A stretch of DNA of 64,000 nucleotides, taken from NCBI RefSeq assembly GCF_036345995.1, contig NZ_CP107796.1:1736001-1800000 (forward strand), written 5' to 3'. The notes beneath the pieces were generated by a model. That model made no database searches, had not been told where the DNA came from, and worked only from the letters and a program-made list of their open reading frames with translations. Origin of the DNA: Streptomyces sp. NBC_00557. GTDB taxonomy: Bacteria > Actinomycetota > Actinomycetes > Streptomycetales > Streptomycetaceae. The translations under genes were made by a program, and so were the position numbers. This document shows positions 18,470-26,438 of the stretch, one piece after another; the stretch's first letter is position 1; each line of letters starts with the position of its first letter.

Positions 18470-19600
18470 TCAGCCGCCGAGTTCCTGGTGTCGGGCGGCG
18501 AGGCCGGCGGCGCCCTGCTCGGTCAGGGAGCCGTACAGGCGCAGGCGGGAGATGCCGCCGTCGGGGAAGATGTCGATCCGCGCGTGCGTGCCGACGGCGG
18601 GCTCGGGGAGCACGAAGCGGTGGTTGGTGTCGGGCTGCAGGCGGGTGCGGGGAAGGATCTCGCTCCACTCGCCGTTCTCGCCGTTCTTCACGGACACCGA
18701 CGCCCAGCCGGCGCTGTTGCCCTTCAGGCAGGCCGTGTCGATCTCGATCGCGCGGATCCGGGACTGGGCCACGAGCCGGTAGCGGATCCAGTCGTTGCCC
18801 TGGTCGCGGCGGCGGCGGGTCTCCCAGCCGTCGTCCATCTTGCGGGAGCGGCCCGGCTGGATGGTGTTGGTGGCGGGCGAGTAGAACAGGTCGGAGGCGT
18901 CCTCGACCCGGCCGCCGTTCTCCAGCGCGACCACGTCGAAGGTGCCCAGCACCGACAGCCACCGCGGGTCCGGGACGACCTCGCCGTACACGCGCAGGCG
19001 GGCGATGCCGCCGTCGGGGTGCTGGTTGACGCGCAGGTGCGTGAAGCGCTGCTCGACGCCGACCTCGAAGCCGTTGGCCGCGTGGCCGCCGACGGCGGTG
19101 CGCGGGACGATCGTCGTCCACTTCACGTCCTCGCCCAGCAGTTCCTCCGGGGACGGCGCGCCGGGTACGGACGTCGCCTCGACCGAGACCGCCTGCGGGT
19201 AGTTGCCGCGGAAGTGGGCGGTGTCCACGACGATCCCCCGGATCACGCCGGGCGCGCCGAGCCGGACCAGCGCCCAGTCGTGGTCCTCGGCGGTCGGCCA
19301 GGGGTGCTCGGCGGAGACTCCGCGCCGGCGGCGGGTCTCCCAGCCGTCCATGATCTTGCCCTTGTGCCCGAAGTGCTCGGGGTCGAACTCCGCCCGCTCG
19401 GGCACCAGCAGGTTCTCGCGCTGGGCGAAGAACTCGTCGTTGGCGGCGATGACACCGGCGCCGAGCTGCCGGTCGGCGAGGTTGGCGTACCGGGTGAAGG
19501 GGAAGTCGGCGGTGCGGTAGTCCGCGTACGGGTCGCCGCCTCCGTAGGGGTTCGCGTCGCCGGTGAAACTCGCCGAACTCGATTGATGCAGCGCCGTCAC
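18470..19600 (-). CDS. alc: Allantoicase
   Basis: The 376-residue enzyme hydrolyses allantoate to ureidoglycolate and urea. It consists of two homologous jelly-roll halves, visible as the duplicated signature KIMDGWETRRRRG (about residue 85) and RKMDDGWETRRRRD (about residue 253), each followed by a DW...RL segment and a beta-strand block ending FPDGGISRLRLYG in the second half. GTG start at 19600 lies behind GGAAAGGA. It is 52 bp behind allantoinase in the same operon. Confidence 0.95.
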   Translation of the reverse strand: MTALHQSSSASFTGDANPYGGGDPYADYRTADFPFTRYANLADRQLGAGVIAANDEFFAQRENLLVPERAEFDPEHFGHKGKIMDGWETRRRRGVSAEHPWPTAEDHDWALVRLGAPGVIRGIVVDTAHFRGNYPQAVSVEATSVPGAPSPEELLGEDVKWTTIVPRTAVGGHAANGFEVGVEQRFTHLRVNQHPDGGIARLRVYGEVVPDPRWLSVLGTFDVVALENGGRVEDASDLFYSPATNTIQPGRSRKMDDGWETRRRRDQGNDWIRYRLVAQSRIRAIEIDTACLKGNSAGWASVSVKNGENGEWSEILPRTRLQPDTNHRFVLPEPAVGTHARIDIFPDGGISRLRLYGSLTEQGAAGLAARHQELGG

Positions 19601-19652
19601 GGTGATCAGGGGGTCCTTTCCGGAGTCGGCCGGGTGCGGATGCGGGGGTGGC

Positions 19653-20993
19653 TTACTGGGGGCGGGCGAGCAGGGCGCCCTTCGGGGCGGTGAACTCGCC
19701 GCCGTCGACGATGCGTTCGCCGCGCAGCCAGGTGGACTTCACGACGCCGCGCAGGGTCTTGCCGGCGTAGGCGGTGACCCGGTTGCGGTGCTGGAGGCCG
19801 GCCGGGTCGACGGTGAAGGTCTCGTCGGGGGCGAGGACGGCGAAGTCGGCGTCGTGACCGGGCGCGATGGCGCCCTTGCGGGCGCCGAGGCCGGCCAGGG
19901 CGGCGGTCTTCGCGGACATCCAGCGCACGACGTCCTCCAGGGCGTACCCACGCGCGCGTGCCTCGGTCCAGACGGCGGACAGGCTCAGCTGGAGGCCGGA
20001 GATGCCGCCCCAGGCGGTGGCGAAGTCGTCGGTCTTCAGGTCGGCGGTGGAGGGCGAGTGGTCGGTGACGACGCAGTCGATGGTGCCGTCGGCCAGCGCC
20101 TCCCAGAGCAGGTCCCGGTTGGCGGCCTCGCGAATCGGCGGGCAGCACTTGAACTCGCTGGCGCCGTCGGGGACTTCCTCGGCGGTGAGGGTGAGGTAGT
20201 GCGGGCAGGTCTCGACCGTGATCCGCACGCCCTCGGCGCGGGCGGCGCGGATCAGCGGCAGCGCGTCGCTGGAGGACAGGTGCAGCACGTGCACGCGCGC
20301 GTGGAGGCGGCGGGCCTGCGCGATGAGGTTCGCGATGGCGGTGTCCTCGGCGTCGCGCGGCCGGGAGGCGAGGAAGTCGGCGTACCTGGGGCCGCCGTGC
20401 TGGGGTGCGGCGGCGAGGTGGTGCGGGTCCTCGGCGTGCACGATCAGCAGGCCGTCGAAGCCGGCGATCTCCGCCATGGACCGGGCCAGCTGGTCCTGGT
20501 CGAGGTGCGGGAACTCGTCCACGCCGGACGGGGACAGGAAGGCCTTGAAGCCGAAGACGCCGGCGTCGTGCAGGGGACGCAGGTCCTTGACGTTGTCGGG
20601 CAGGGCGCCGCCCCAGAAGCCGACGTCGATGTGCGCCTTGTCGCGGGCGACGTCCTGCTTGATCCGCAGGTTCTCGACGGTCGTGGTGGGCGGGAGGGAG
20701 TTGAGCGGCATGTCGATCAGGGTGGTGATGCCGCCGGCCGCCGCCGCGCGGGTGGCGGTCCAGAAGCCCTCCCACTCGGTGCGGCCCGGGTCGTTGACGT
20801 GCACGTGGGTGTCGACCAGGCCGGGCAGCAGGACGTGGTCGCCGAGGTCCTCCAGCCGGGCGCCGGCCGGGGCCGGTGCGTCGTAGGGCAGGACGGCCGT
20901 GATCGTGCCGGCGGACACGGCGACCGTGGCGGCCCGCGTCCCTTCCGGAGTGATGACGCGCGTCGAGCGCAGGACCAGTTCAGCGTCGGACAC
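19653..20993 (-). CDS. allB: Allantoinase
   Basis: The 446-residue amidohydrolase opens the hydantoin ring of allantoin to allantoate. Metal ligands are visible as [17 protein letters not shown] (about residue 62) and the carbamylated Lys in [10 protein letters not shown] (about 150), with later His in VHAEDPHH and [11 protein letters not shown] and Asp in VVTDHSP. GTG 20993 ([10 protein letters not shown]) is preceded by AGAGGGG; further upstream codons would cross the regulatory palindromes. It leads the operon with allantoicase and is divergent from the AllR-like regulator. Confidence 0.95.
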   Translation of the reverse strand: MSDAELVLRSTRVITPEGTRAATVAVSAGTITAVLPYDAPAPAGARLEDLGDHVLLPGLVDTHVHVNDPGRTEWEGFWTATRAAAAGGITTLIDMPLNSLPPTTTVENLRIKQDVARDKAHIDVGFWGGALPDNVKDLRPLHDAGVFGFKAFLSPSGVDEFPHLDQDQLARSMAEIAGFDGLLIVHAEDPHHLAAAPQHGGPRYADFLASRPRDAEDTAIANLIAQARRLHARVHVLHLSSSDALPLIRAARAEGVRITVETCPHYLTLTAEEVPDGASEFKCCPPIREAANRDLLWEALADGTIDCVVTDHSPSTADLKTDDFATAWGGISGLQLSLSAVWTEARARGYALEDVVRWMSAKTAALAGLGARKGAIAPGHDADFAVLAPDETFTVDPAGLQHRNRVTAYAGKTLRGVVKSTWLRGERIVDGGEFTAPKGALLARPQ

Positions 20994-21056
20994 CCGAACC
21001 CCTCTCTGTACCGCCGTTTTACGCCCAGGAAACGGATTTACACCCACGTAACGGAT

Positions 21057-21073
21057 TTCAACGTTCTGTTGAA
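21057..21073. promoter_or_regulatory. Palindrome TTCAAC-N5-GTTGAA (family B)
   Basis: Perfect 17-nt inverted repeat in the allantoinase/regulator intergenic region. Near-copies occur at 23183, 58007 and 60779, all ahead of purine or glyoxylate genes. The protein that binds it is unknown. Confidence 0.6.
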
Positions 21074-21150
21074 GGAGTCTTCACTCCCGCCTGTCCGCCG
21101 TCAAGGGGCACACTGCTGGACAGGGCGCCGGCCGTCTCCGCTCTGGACGT

Positions 21151-21165
21151 TTCCACAAAGCGGAA
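21151..21165. promoter_or_regulatory. Putative AllR operator TTCC-N7-GGAA (family A)
   Basis: TTCCACAAAGCGGAA lies between allantoinase and the divergent IclR-type gene. Related 15-mers recur at 23201, 58842, 58863 and 60837. The spacing and symmetry fit an IclR-family regulator. Confidence 0.65.
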
Positions 21166-21265
21166 TTACCATTCCAGCAAGCAGAACGTAGCTACGTACA
21201 AGCAGGGAGTCAACCGGCCGCCGGGTAGGCTTCTCACCTCCTGCCAGTCCCGAAAGGAACGCGCC

Positions 21266-22060
21266 GTGCCGACGTCCAGCGCCAGCACCACCGACTCCGC
21301 CAAGCCCTCCGCCGCGGGCGGGGTCCAGTCCCTCGAGCGCGCCTTCGACCTGCTCGAGCGGATGGCGGACGCGGGCGGCGAGGTCGGCCTGAGCGAGTTG
21401 TCCGCGACCAGCGGGCTGCCGCTGCCGACCATTCACCGGCTGATGCGCACCCTGGTCGCCTGCGGGTACGTCCGCCAGCAGCCGAACCGGCGGTACGCGC
21501 TCGGACCGCGGCTGATCCGGCTCGGCGAGTCGGCGTCCCGGCTGCTGGGCACCTGGGCGCGGCCCTATCTCGCCCGGCTGGTCGAGGAGACCGGCGAGAC
21601 CGCGAACATGGCGCTGCTGGACGGCGACGAGATCGTGTACGTCGCCCAGGTGCCGTCGAAGCACTCGATGCGCATGTTCACCGAGGTCGGGCGCCGGGTG
21701 CTGCCGCACTCGACCGGTGTGGGCAAGGCGCTGCTGGCCGGGGTGCCGGACGACGAGGTGCGGGCGCTGCTGGCCCGTACCGGGATGCCGGCCGCGACGG
21801 AGAAGACCATCACCACGCCGGAGGGCTTCCTGGCGGCGCTCCAGGACGTACGGCGGCTGGGGTACGCCGTCGACGACAACGAGCAGGAGATAGGGGTCCG
21901 CTGCCTGGCGGTGTCCGTACCGGACTCCCCGACGGCCGCGGCGATCTCCATCTCCGGGCCGGCCGGGCGGGTCACCGAGGAGGCGACCGGGAAGATCGTG
22001 CCGGTGCTGCAGCAGATCGCCCTGGAGCTGTCCCAGGCGCTGGCCAGTTCGGGCGCCTGA
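21266..22060 (+). CDS. allR: IclR-family regulator of allantoin genes (AllR-like)
   Basis: The 264-residue regulator has an N-terminal winged helix (about residues 20-85; LSELSATSGLPLPTIHRLMR) and a C-terminal IclR effector domain (about 100-255; GETANMALLDGDEIVYVAQV, and GVRCLAVSVPD near the ligand pocket). The GTG start follows GAAAGGA. It is divergent from allantoinase. From memory, an IclR protein in the same position in S. coelicolor, AllR, represses allantoin and glyoxylate genes and responds to allantoate or glyoxylate; by position and family this should be its orthologue. Confidence 0.88.
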   Translation: MPTSSASTTDSAKPSAAGGVQSLERAFDLLERMADAGGEVGLSELSATSGLPLPTIHRLMRTLVACGYVRQQPNRRYALGPRLIRLGESASRLLGTWARPYLARLVEETGETANMALLDGDEIVYVAQVPSKHSMRMFTEVGRRVLPHSTGVGKALLAGVPDDEVRALLARTGMPAATEKTITTPEGFLAALQDVRRLGYAVDDNEQEIGVRCLAVSVPDSPTAAAISISGPAGRVTEEATGKIVPVLQQIALELSQALASSGA

Positions 22061-22084
22061 CCGTCCGCCTCCGGGGGACCGCGG

Positions 22085-22402
22085 TCAGCCCCGCTGCGTC
22101 GGTCCCCCGAACAGGTCCACCGCCTGCCGGACCTCCCTCAACCCCCTGGACAGGGCGCTGACCGAGCCGATGGCGCCCGCTATCAGTAAAAGGGAGCTGC
22201 GCAGGCGGGGAATCTCCGGCGAGCCGCCGGTGGCCATGGCGGCGAGGGCCGCGAGTTCGTCCTCGGCGATGGCGCGGTCGGGGAAGTCGGCCGGCAGCGC
22301 GGCGAGTTCACGGCGCAGGCGGGCCACCGCGGTCCGCAATTCCGCCACCCTCGGGTCCTCGCCGCTGCCGGTCACTGGCTTCTGCCCCAAGCTCCGCAAC
22401 AC
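22085..22402 (-). CDS. Small conserved protein with TTA codon (DUF5955-like)
   Basis: This 105-residue protein has a charged coiled-coil-like N-terminal half (DPRVAELRTAVARLRREL) and a hydrophobic C-terminal segment SSLLLIAGAIGSVSALS, then REVRQAVDLFG. I think it matches the Streptomyces DUF5955 family, function unknown. GTG 22402 is chosen because GAGGGGGAGGG precedes it; a GTG at 22375 is possible. Codon 72 is TTA (plus-strand TAA at 22187-22189), so translation should depend on the bldA leucyl-tRNA. Confidence 0.7.
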   Translation of the reverse strand: MLRSLGQKPVTGSGEDPRVAELRTAVARLRRELAALPADFPDRAIAEDELAALAAMATGGSPEIPRLRSSLLLIAGAIGSVSALSRGLREVRQAVDLFGGPTQRG

Positions 22403-22531
22403 AGCCCTCCCCCTCACACTCCGTCGTGCGCGGGCCAGTAAACGCCACCGCGTCCGGGAGCGCCACAGCGCGGACCGAAATTCAGCCCAAGGAAAGCGGC
22501 CCTCCCCCGCCGCGTCAGGTATGCAGGAACC

Positions 22532-23134
22532 ATGACGCGCGATCCACACGGGGAGGTCGCCGGGCTGCTGCTCGCCGCCGGCGGGGGCCGGCGGCTCGGC
22601 GGACGGCCCAAGGCGCTGCTGGAGCACCGGGGAAGGCCGCTGGTGGAGCACGCGGCCGGGGTGCTGCGCGCCGCCGGGTGCGCACGGGTGCACGTCGTGC
22701 TCGGCGCCCGCGCCGGGGAGGTGCGGGAGCGGGCCGACCTCACCGGCTGCGCGCTCGTGGACAACCCCGGCTGGACCGAGGGCATGGGCTCCTCCCTGCG
22801 CGCCGGACTGGCCTCGCTCGCCGGGACGGGGGCGCGCGCCGCCCTGGTGAGTCTCGTCGACCAGCCGGGCATCGGGGCGGCGGCCGTGGCCCGTGTCCTG
22901 GACGCCTACGAGGACGAGACGTCGTTGGTCTCGGCCGCCTACGACGGCGTGCGCGGGCATCCCGTGCTGTTCGGCTCGGCCCACTGGCCGGGCATCGCGG
23001 CGGCCGCCGCGGGCGACCAGGGAGCGCGCGCCTATCTGCGGGACCACGCGGCGCGGCTCCGGCTCGTGGAGTGCGCCGACGTGGCCGAGCCGTACGACAT
23101 CGACACCGAGGCCGACCTGCGCCACCTTGAGTGA
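22532..23134 (+). CDS. MobA-like NTP transferase (molybdenum cofactor cytidylyltransferase type)
   Basis: The 200-residue protein is a one-domain nucleotidyltransferase of the MobA/MocA type: nucleotide loop GLLLAAGGGRRLGGRPKAL at the N-terminus, metal-binding region VSLVDQPG (about residue 108), and GVRGHPVLF further on. MocA-type members attach CMP to molybdopterin for xanthine dehydrogenase-class enzymes, which would fit the surrounding purine genes, but xanthine dehydrogenase itself is not in the window. Specificity for CTP or GTP cannot be judged here. Confidence 0.8.
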   Translation: MTRDPHGEVAGLLLAAGGGRRLGGRPKALLEHRGRPLVEHAAGVLRAAGCARVHVVLGARAGEVRERADLTGCALVDNPGWTEGMGSSLRAGLASLAGTGARAALVSLVDQPGIGAAAVARVLDAYEDETSLVSAAYDGVRGHPVLFGSAHWPGIAAAAAGDQGARAYLRDHAARLRLVECADVAEPYDIDTEADLRHLE

Positions 23135-23182
23135 ACGGGGTGGCACTGCGCGCCACCTTGCCTCGACCCAGAGAATCTCGAC

Positions 23183-23199
23183 ATCAACAAACCATTGAA
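23183..23199. promoter_or_regulatory. Family B palindrome upstream of malate synthase
   Basis: ATCAACAAACCATTGAA matches TTCAAC-N5-GTTGAA at 10 of 12 arm positions and directly abuts the family A box that follows. Confidence 0.5.
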
Positions 23200-23200
23200 G

Positions 23201-23215
23201 TTCCACGATGAGGAA
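23201..23215. promoter_or_regulatory. Putative AllR operator (family A) upstream of malate synthase
   Basis: TTCCACGATGAGGAA, 138 bp ahead of the malate synthase start. It has the TTCC-N7-GGAA form of the box beside the AllR-like gene. Confidence 0.6.
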
Positions 23216-23242
23216 ACTAGTATCCACTTTTCTGAAGCGCCT

Positions 23243-23288
23243 GCCCTCCCCCACTCTCGGCTTCGCTCGGGCGGGGGGACCCCATCGT
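23243..23288 (+). repeat. Dispersed hairpin repeat, copy 1
   Basis: A 46-bp element with CCCTCCCCC, CTCGGCTTCGCTCGGGC and GGGGGGACCCC. A related copy lies inverted at 54095-54140. I have seen such elements often in Streptomyces intergenic DNA. Here it sits in the malate synthase leader. Confidence 0.55.
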
Positions 23289-23353
23289 TGGCGCTGTCCG
23301 CCCTGTACGTGCCGCCAGGCACCCGGTGCCACCGCTGAAGGAAGTGACAGCTC

Positions 23354-24979
23354 ATGTCCGCACCAGCGCCGTCCCCGCTGGCCATCGTCGACGCCGAGCC
23401 CCTGCCCCGGCAGGAAGAGGTCCTCACGGACGCGGCGCTCGCCTTCGTGGCGGAGCTGCACCGGCGGTTCACCCCGCGCCGTGACGAACTCCTCGCCCGC
23501 CGGTCCGAGCGCCGCGCCGAGATCGCCCGCACCTCCACGCTCGACTTCCTGCCCGAGACGGCCGCGATCCGCGCGGACGACTCCTGGAAGGTCGCCCCGG
23601 CCCCGGCCGCGCTGAACGACCGGCGCGTCGAGATCACCGGCCCCACCGACCGGAAGATGACCGTCAACGCCCTCAACTCGGGCGCGAAGGTCTGGCTCGC
23701 CGACTTCGAGGACGCCTCCGCGCCCACCTGGGAGAACGTGGTCCTGGGCCAGCTCAACCTGATCGACGCCTACACCCGGAACATCGACTTCACGGACGAG
23801 CGCACCGGCAAGTCGTACGCCCTGCGCCCGGACGAGGAGCTGGCGACCGTCGTCATGCGCCCGCGCGGCTGGCACCTGAACGAGCGGCACCTCGTCGACG
23901 CCGACGGCCGCCAGGTCCCCGGCGCCTTCGTCGACTTCGGCCTGTACTTCTTCCACAACGCCCAGCGGCTGCTGGACCTCGGCAAGGGCCCGTACTTCTA
24001 CCTGCCGAAGACCGAGTCGCACCTCGAGGCCCGCCTGTGGAACGACGTGTTCGTCTTCGCGCAGGACTACGTCGGCATCCCGCAGGGCACCATCCGCGCC
24101 ACCGTCCTGATCGAGACCATCACGGCCGCCTACGAGATGGAGGAGATCCTCTGGGAACTGCGCGACCACGCCTCGGGGCTGAACGCCGGCCGCTGGGACT
24201 ACCTGTTCTCCATCGTCAAGAACTTCCGTGACGGGGGCCCGAAGTTCGTGCTGCCGGACCGCAACGCGGTGACGATGACGGCCCCGTTCATGCGGGCGTA
24301 CACCGAACTCCTGGTCCGCACCTGCCACAAGCGCGGCGCGCACGCGATCGGCGGCATGGCGGCGTTCATCCCGTCCCGCAAGGACCCCGAGGTCAACAAG
24401 GTGGCCTTCGAGAAGGTGCGCGCCGACAAGGACCGCGAGGCGAACGACGGTTTCGACGGCTCCTGGGTCGCCCACCCCGACCTGGTCCCGATCGCCATGG
24501 AGGCCTTCGACACGGTCCTCGGCGACAAGCCGAACCAGAAGGACCGGCTGCGCGAGGACGTGCACGTGACGGCGGCCGACCTGATCGCCGTCGACTCGCT
24601 GGACGCGAAGCCGACGTACGCGGGTCTCGTCAACGCCGTGCAGGTGGGCATCCGTTACATCGAGGCCTGGCTGCGCGGGCTCGGCGCGGTCGCCATCTTC
24701 AACCTGATGGAGGACGCTGCCACCGCCGAGATCTCCCGCTCCCAGATCTGGCAGTGGATCAACGCGGGCGTCGAGTTCGAGAACGGCGAGAAGGCCACGC
24801 CCGAACTCGCCCGCAAGGTCGCCGCCGAGGAACTGTCCGCCATCCGCCAGGAGATCGGCGAGGAGGCCTTCGCCGCCGGCCGCTGGCAGGAGGCCCACGA
24901 CCTGCTGCTGCGGGTCTCCCTGGACGAGGACTACGCCGACTTCCTCACCCTGCCGGCGTACGAGCAGCTGGGAAGCTGA
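23354..24979 (+). CDS. aceB: Malate synthase A
   Basis: The 541-residue enzyme condenses glyoxylate and acetyl-CoA to malate. Visible family sequences are [37 protein letters not shown] (about residue 115), the [11 protein letters not shown] segment (about 245) and, near the C-terminus, [20 protein letters not shown] with the catalytic Asp region. Length is normal for the A isoform. Isocitrate lyase is not adjacent; next to the allantoin genes it would use glyoxylate released from purines. Family A and B palindromes lie upstream. Confidence 0.96.
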   Translation: MSAPAPSPLAIVDAEPLPRQEEVLTDAALAFVAELHRRFTPRRDELLARRSERRAEIARTSTLDFLPETAAIRADDSWKVAPAPAALNDRRVEITGPTDRKMTVNALNSGAKVWLADFEDASAPTWENVVLGQLNLIDAYTRNIDFTDERTGKSYALRPDEELATVVMRPRGWHLNERHLVDADGRQVPGAFVDFGLYFFHNAQRLLDLGKGPYFYLPKTESHLEARLWNDVFVFAQDYVGIPQGTIRATVLIETITAAYEMEEILWELRDHASGLNAGRWDYLFSIVKNFRDGGPKFVLPDRNAVTMTAPFMRAYTELLVRTCHKRGAHAIGGMAAFIPSRKDPEVNKVAFEKVRADKDREANDGFDGSWVAHPDLVPIAMEAFDTVLGDKPNQKDRLREDVHVTAADLIAVDSLDAKPTYAGLVNAVQVGIRYIEAWLRGLGAVAIFNLMEDAATAEISRSQIWQWINAGVEFENGEKATPELARKVAAEELSAIRQEIGEEAFAAGRWQEAHDLLLRVSLDEDYADFLTLPAYEQLGS

Positions 24980-24982
24980 GCC

Positions 24983-25258
24983 TCACGACGAGCGCTCCGA
25001 GTGGCCCAGGGCCCTGCCCGGGGCCACTCGGTCGCGTACGAGGCGCTTGACCGCGGTGGGCTCCGGGAAGCCCTGCTCCCTGCGGTCCCACACCACCTCG
25101 CCGTCGACGCGGACCACGAAGACGCCTCCGGTGCCCGGCTTGAGCGCCAGCTCGGTCAGCTCGGCCTCGAAGGTGGTGAGCAGTTCCTGTGCCAGCCAGG
25201 CGGCGCGGGGCAGCCAGCGGCACTGTGTGCAGTACTCGATCTGTACGCGATGGCTCAT
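24983..25258 (-). CDS. SelT/SelW/SelH-family (Rdx) thioredoxin-like protein
   Basis: The 91-residue protein begins MSHRVQIEYCTQCRWLPRA with the Rdx-family CxxC (C10-TQ-C13), then GVFVVRVDGEVVWDR and a C-terminal KRLVRDRV segment, the whole of the small SelW-like domain. In animals the first Cys is selenocysteine; here it is an ordinary Cys. It is presumed to be a small redox protein; partner unknown. It converges on malate synthase with a 3-bp gap. Confidence 0.88.
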   Translation of the reverse strand: MSHRVQIEYCTQCRWLPRAAWLAQELLTTFEAELTELALKPGTGGVFVVRVDGEVVWDRREQGFPEPTAVKRLVRDRVAPGRALGHSERSS

Positions 25259-25268
25259 CCGATGTGCC

Positions 25269-26216
25269 TCATCCCAGGTGCACCGTCCAGTCCTGTTCCG
25301 CCGCCGGCTTGCCGTGCAGGTCGGGGACGCGCTTCAGCCAGTCCGGGCGGCCCGCCTGAGTCCTCGCCGCGCGGGCGGCCTCCTCGGCCGCGAGCTGCTC
25401 GCGGCTCGGGAAGTCGGTGGGCAGCCACTCGTGCGACAGGCGCACACGGGCCAGGAGGTAGTCGGCGTAGGCGGCGCGGACGTCGTCCGGGGCGGCGAAA
25501 CCGGCGTCCTCGGCGAGCCAGGCGTCCGGGACCTCGGCGAGGATCCCGCGCAGCAGTTCCTGCGTCAGCTTCGGGGCGAGTTCGGCGTCGGCGGCACGGA
25601 CGTCGGGGCCGTAGTGGCCGAGGGCGTGGTGCCGGAAGTCGTACCTCTTGCCCGGGTCCGTGGTGTCCCAGCGGTGGTGGAAGACGAGGGCGGCGCCGTG
25701 GTCGATGAGCCACAGGCGCGGCGGTGCGGTGCCGAGGGTGGGCCAGACCATGAGGTTGGAGCTGTGCACCGTGCGGTCCACGTTCACGGTCAGCGCGTCC
25801 AGCCAGACGATCCGTCCTGCCTCCAGCGGGTCGACAGGGAACACCGCGGCGATCTCGGGAGTGAAGTCCCGGGCGCCCGGGAGAAAGTCCATGCCGAGGT
25901 TCACGCCGGCGCTCGCGCCGTGCAGCTCGCGCACCTCCTGGTGCGGCTCGCCCGCGGCGATGGCGGGGTCGAAGTGGACGAGGACCAGCTCGGGGAAGCG
26001 CAGGCCGAGCGCGCGGGCCAGCTCACCGACGATCACCTCCGCGACCAGCGCCTTGTGGCCCTGCGCCGAGCCGGTGAACTTCACGACATACGTGCCCAGG
26101 TCGTCGGCCTCGACGACACCGGGCACGGAGCCGCCGGAGCGCAGGGGCGCGACATAGCGGGTCGCGGTGACCTCCCTCAGCATTTTCGAAGGCTCCACCG
26201 CTTGTTGCCCGTGCAT
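25269..26216 (-). CDS. HipA-like kinase family protein
   Basis: The 315-residue protein resembles the actinobacterial HipA-like kinase family. An ATP-site lysine probably lies in GTYVVKFTGSAQGHKALVAE (about residue 45), a DR...N catalytic loop in VNVDRTVHSSNLMVWPTL (about residue 155), and a metal Asp in WLIDHGAAL (about 178). It lacks a HipB-like HTH partner, so it is not a classical toxin pair. ATG 26216 follows GGGAGGTGG; an internal ATG at 26183 has no ribosome site. The substrate is unknown. Confidence 0.7.
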   Translation of the reverse strand: MHGQQAVEPSKMLREVTATRYVAPLRSGGSVPGVVEADDLGTYVVKFTGSAQGHKALVAEVIVGELARALGLRFPELVLVHFDPAIAAGEPHQEVRELHGASAGVNLGMDFLPGARDFTPEIAAVFPVDPLEAGRIVWLDALTVNVDRTVHSSNLMVWPTLGTAPPRLWLIDHGAALVFHHRWDTTDPGKRYDFRHHALGHYGPDVRAADAELAPKLTQELLRGILAEVPDAWLAEDAGFAAPDDVRAAYADYLLARVRLSHEWLPTDFPSREQLAAEEAARAARTQAGRPDWLKRVPDLHGKPAAEQDWTVHLG

Positions 26217-26438
26217 TCCACGGCCACCTCCCAAGGGCTGCAATCGGAGCATAGTAACCAGGCGTGACAGCCCGGGAGGGTTGGCCGAGCCGTCGCCCCC
26301 GCGTCACTGGGGAAGTCCCCCCGCCTCCGGGCTGATCGGGGGGCGGACGTGCCGGAGCCCCCTGCCCCGCGGGCGGCGGAGCGCCTCGGCAGCGGTGGCA
26401 AGAGCTTAGACGAGCAAACGGGCCGTCCCGCTTCCCCT

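Noticed and set aside
25269..26216. HipBA toxin-antitoxin system
   Set aside because: No HipB-like HTH gene is adjacent and the protein belongs to the stand-alone HipA-like kinase group.
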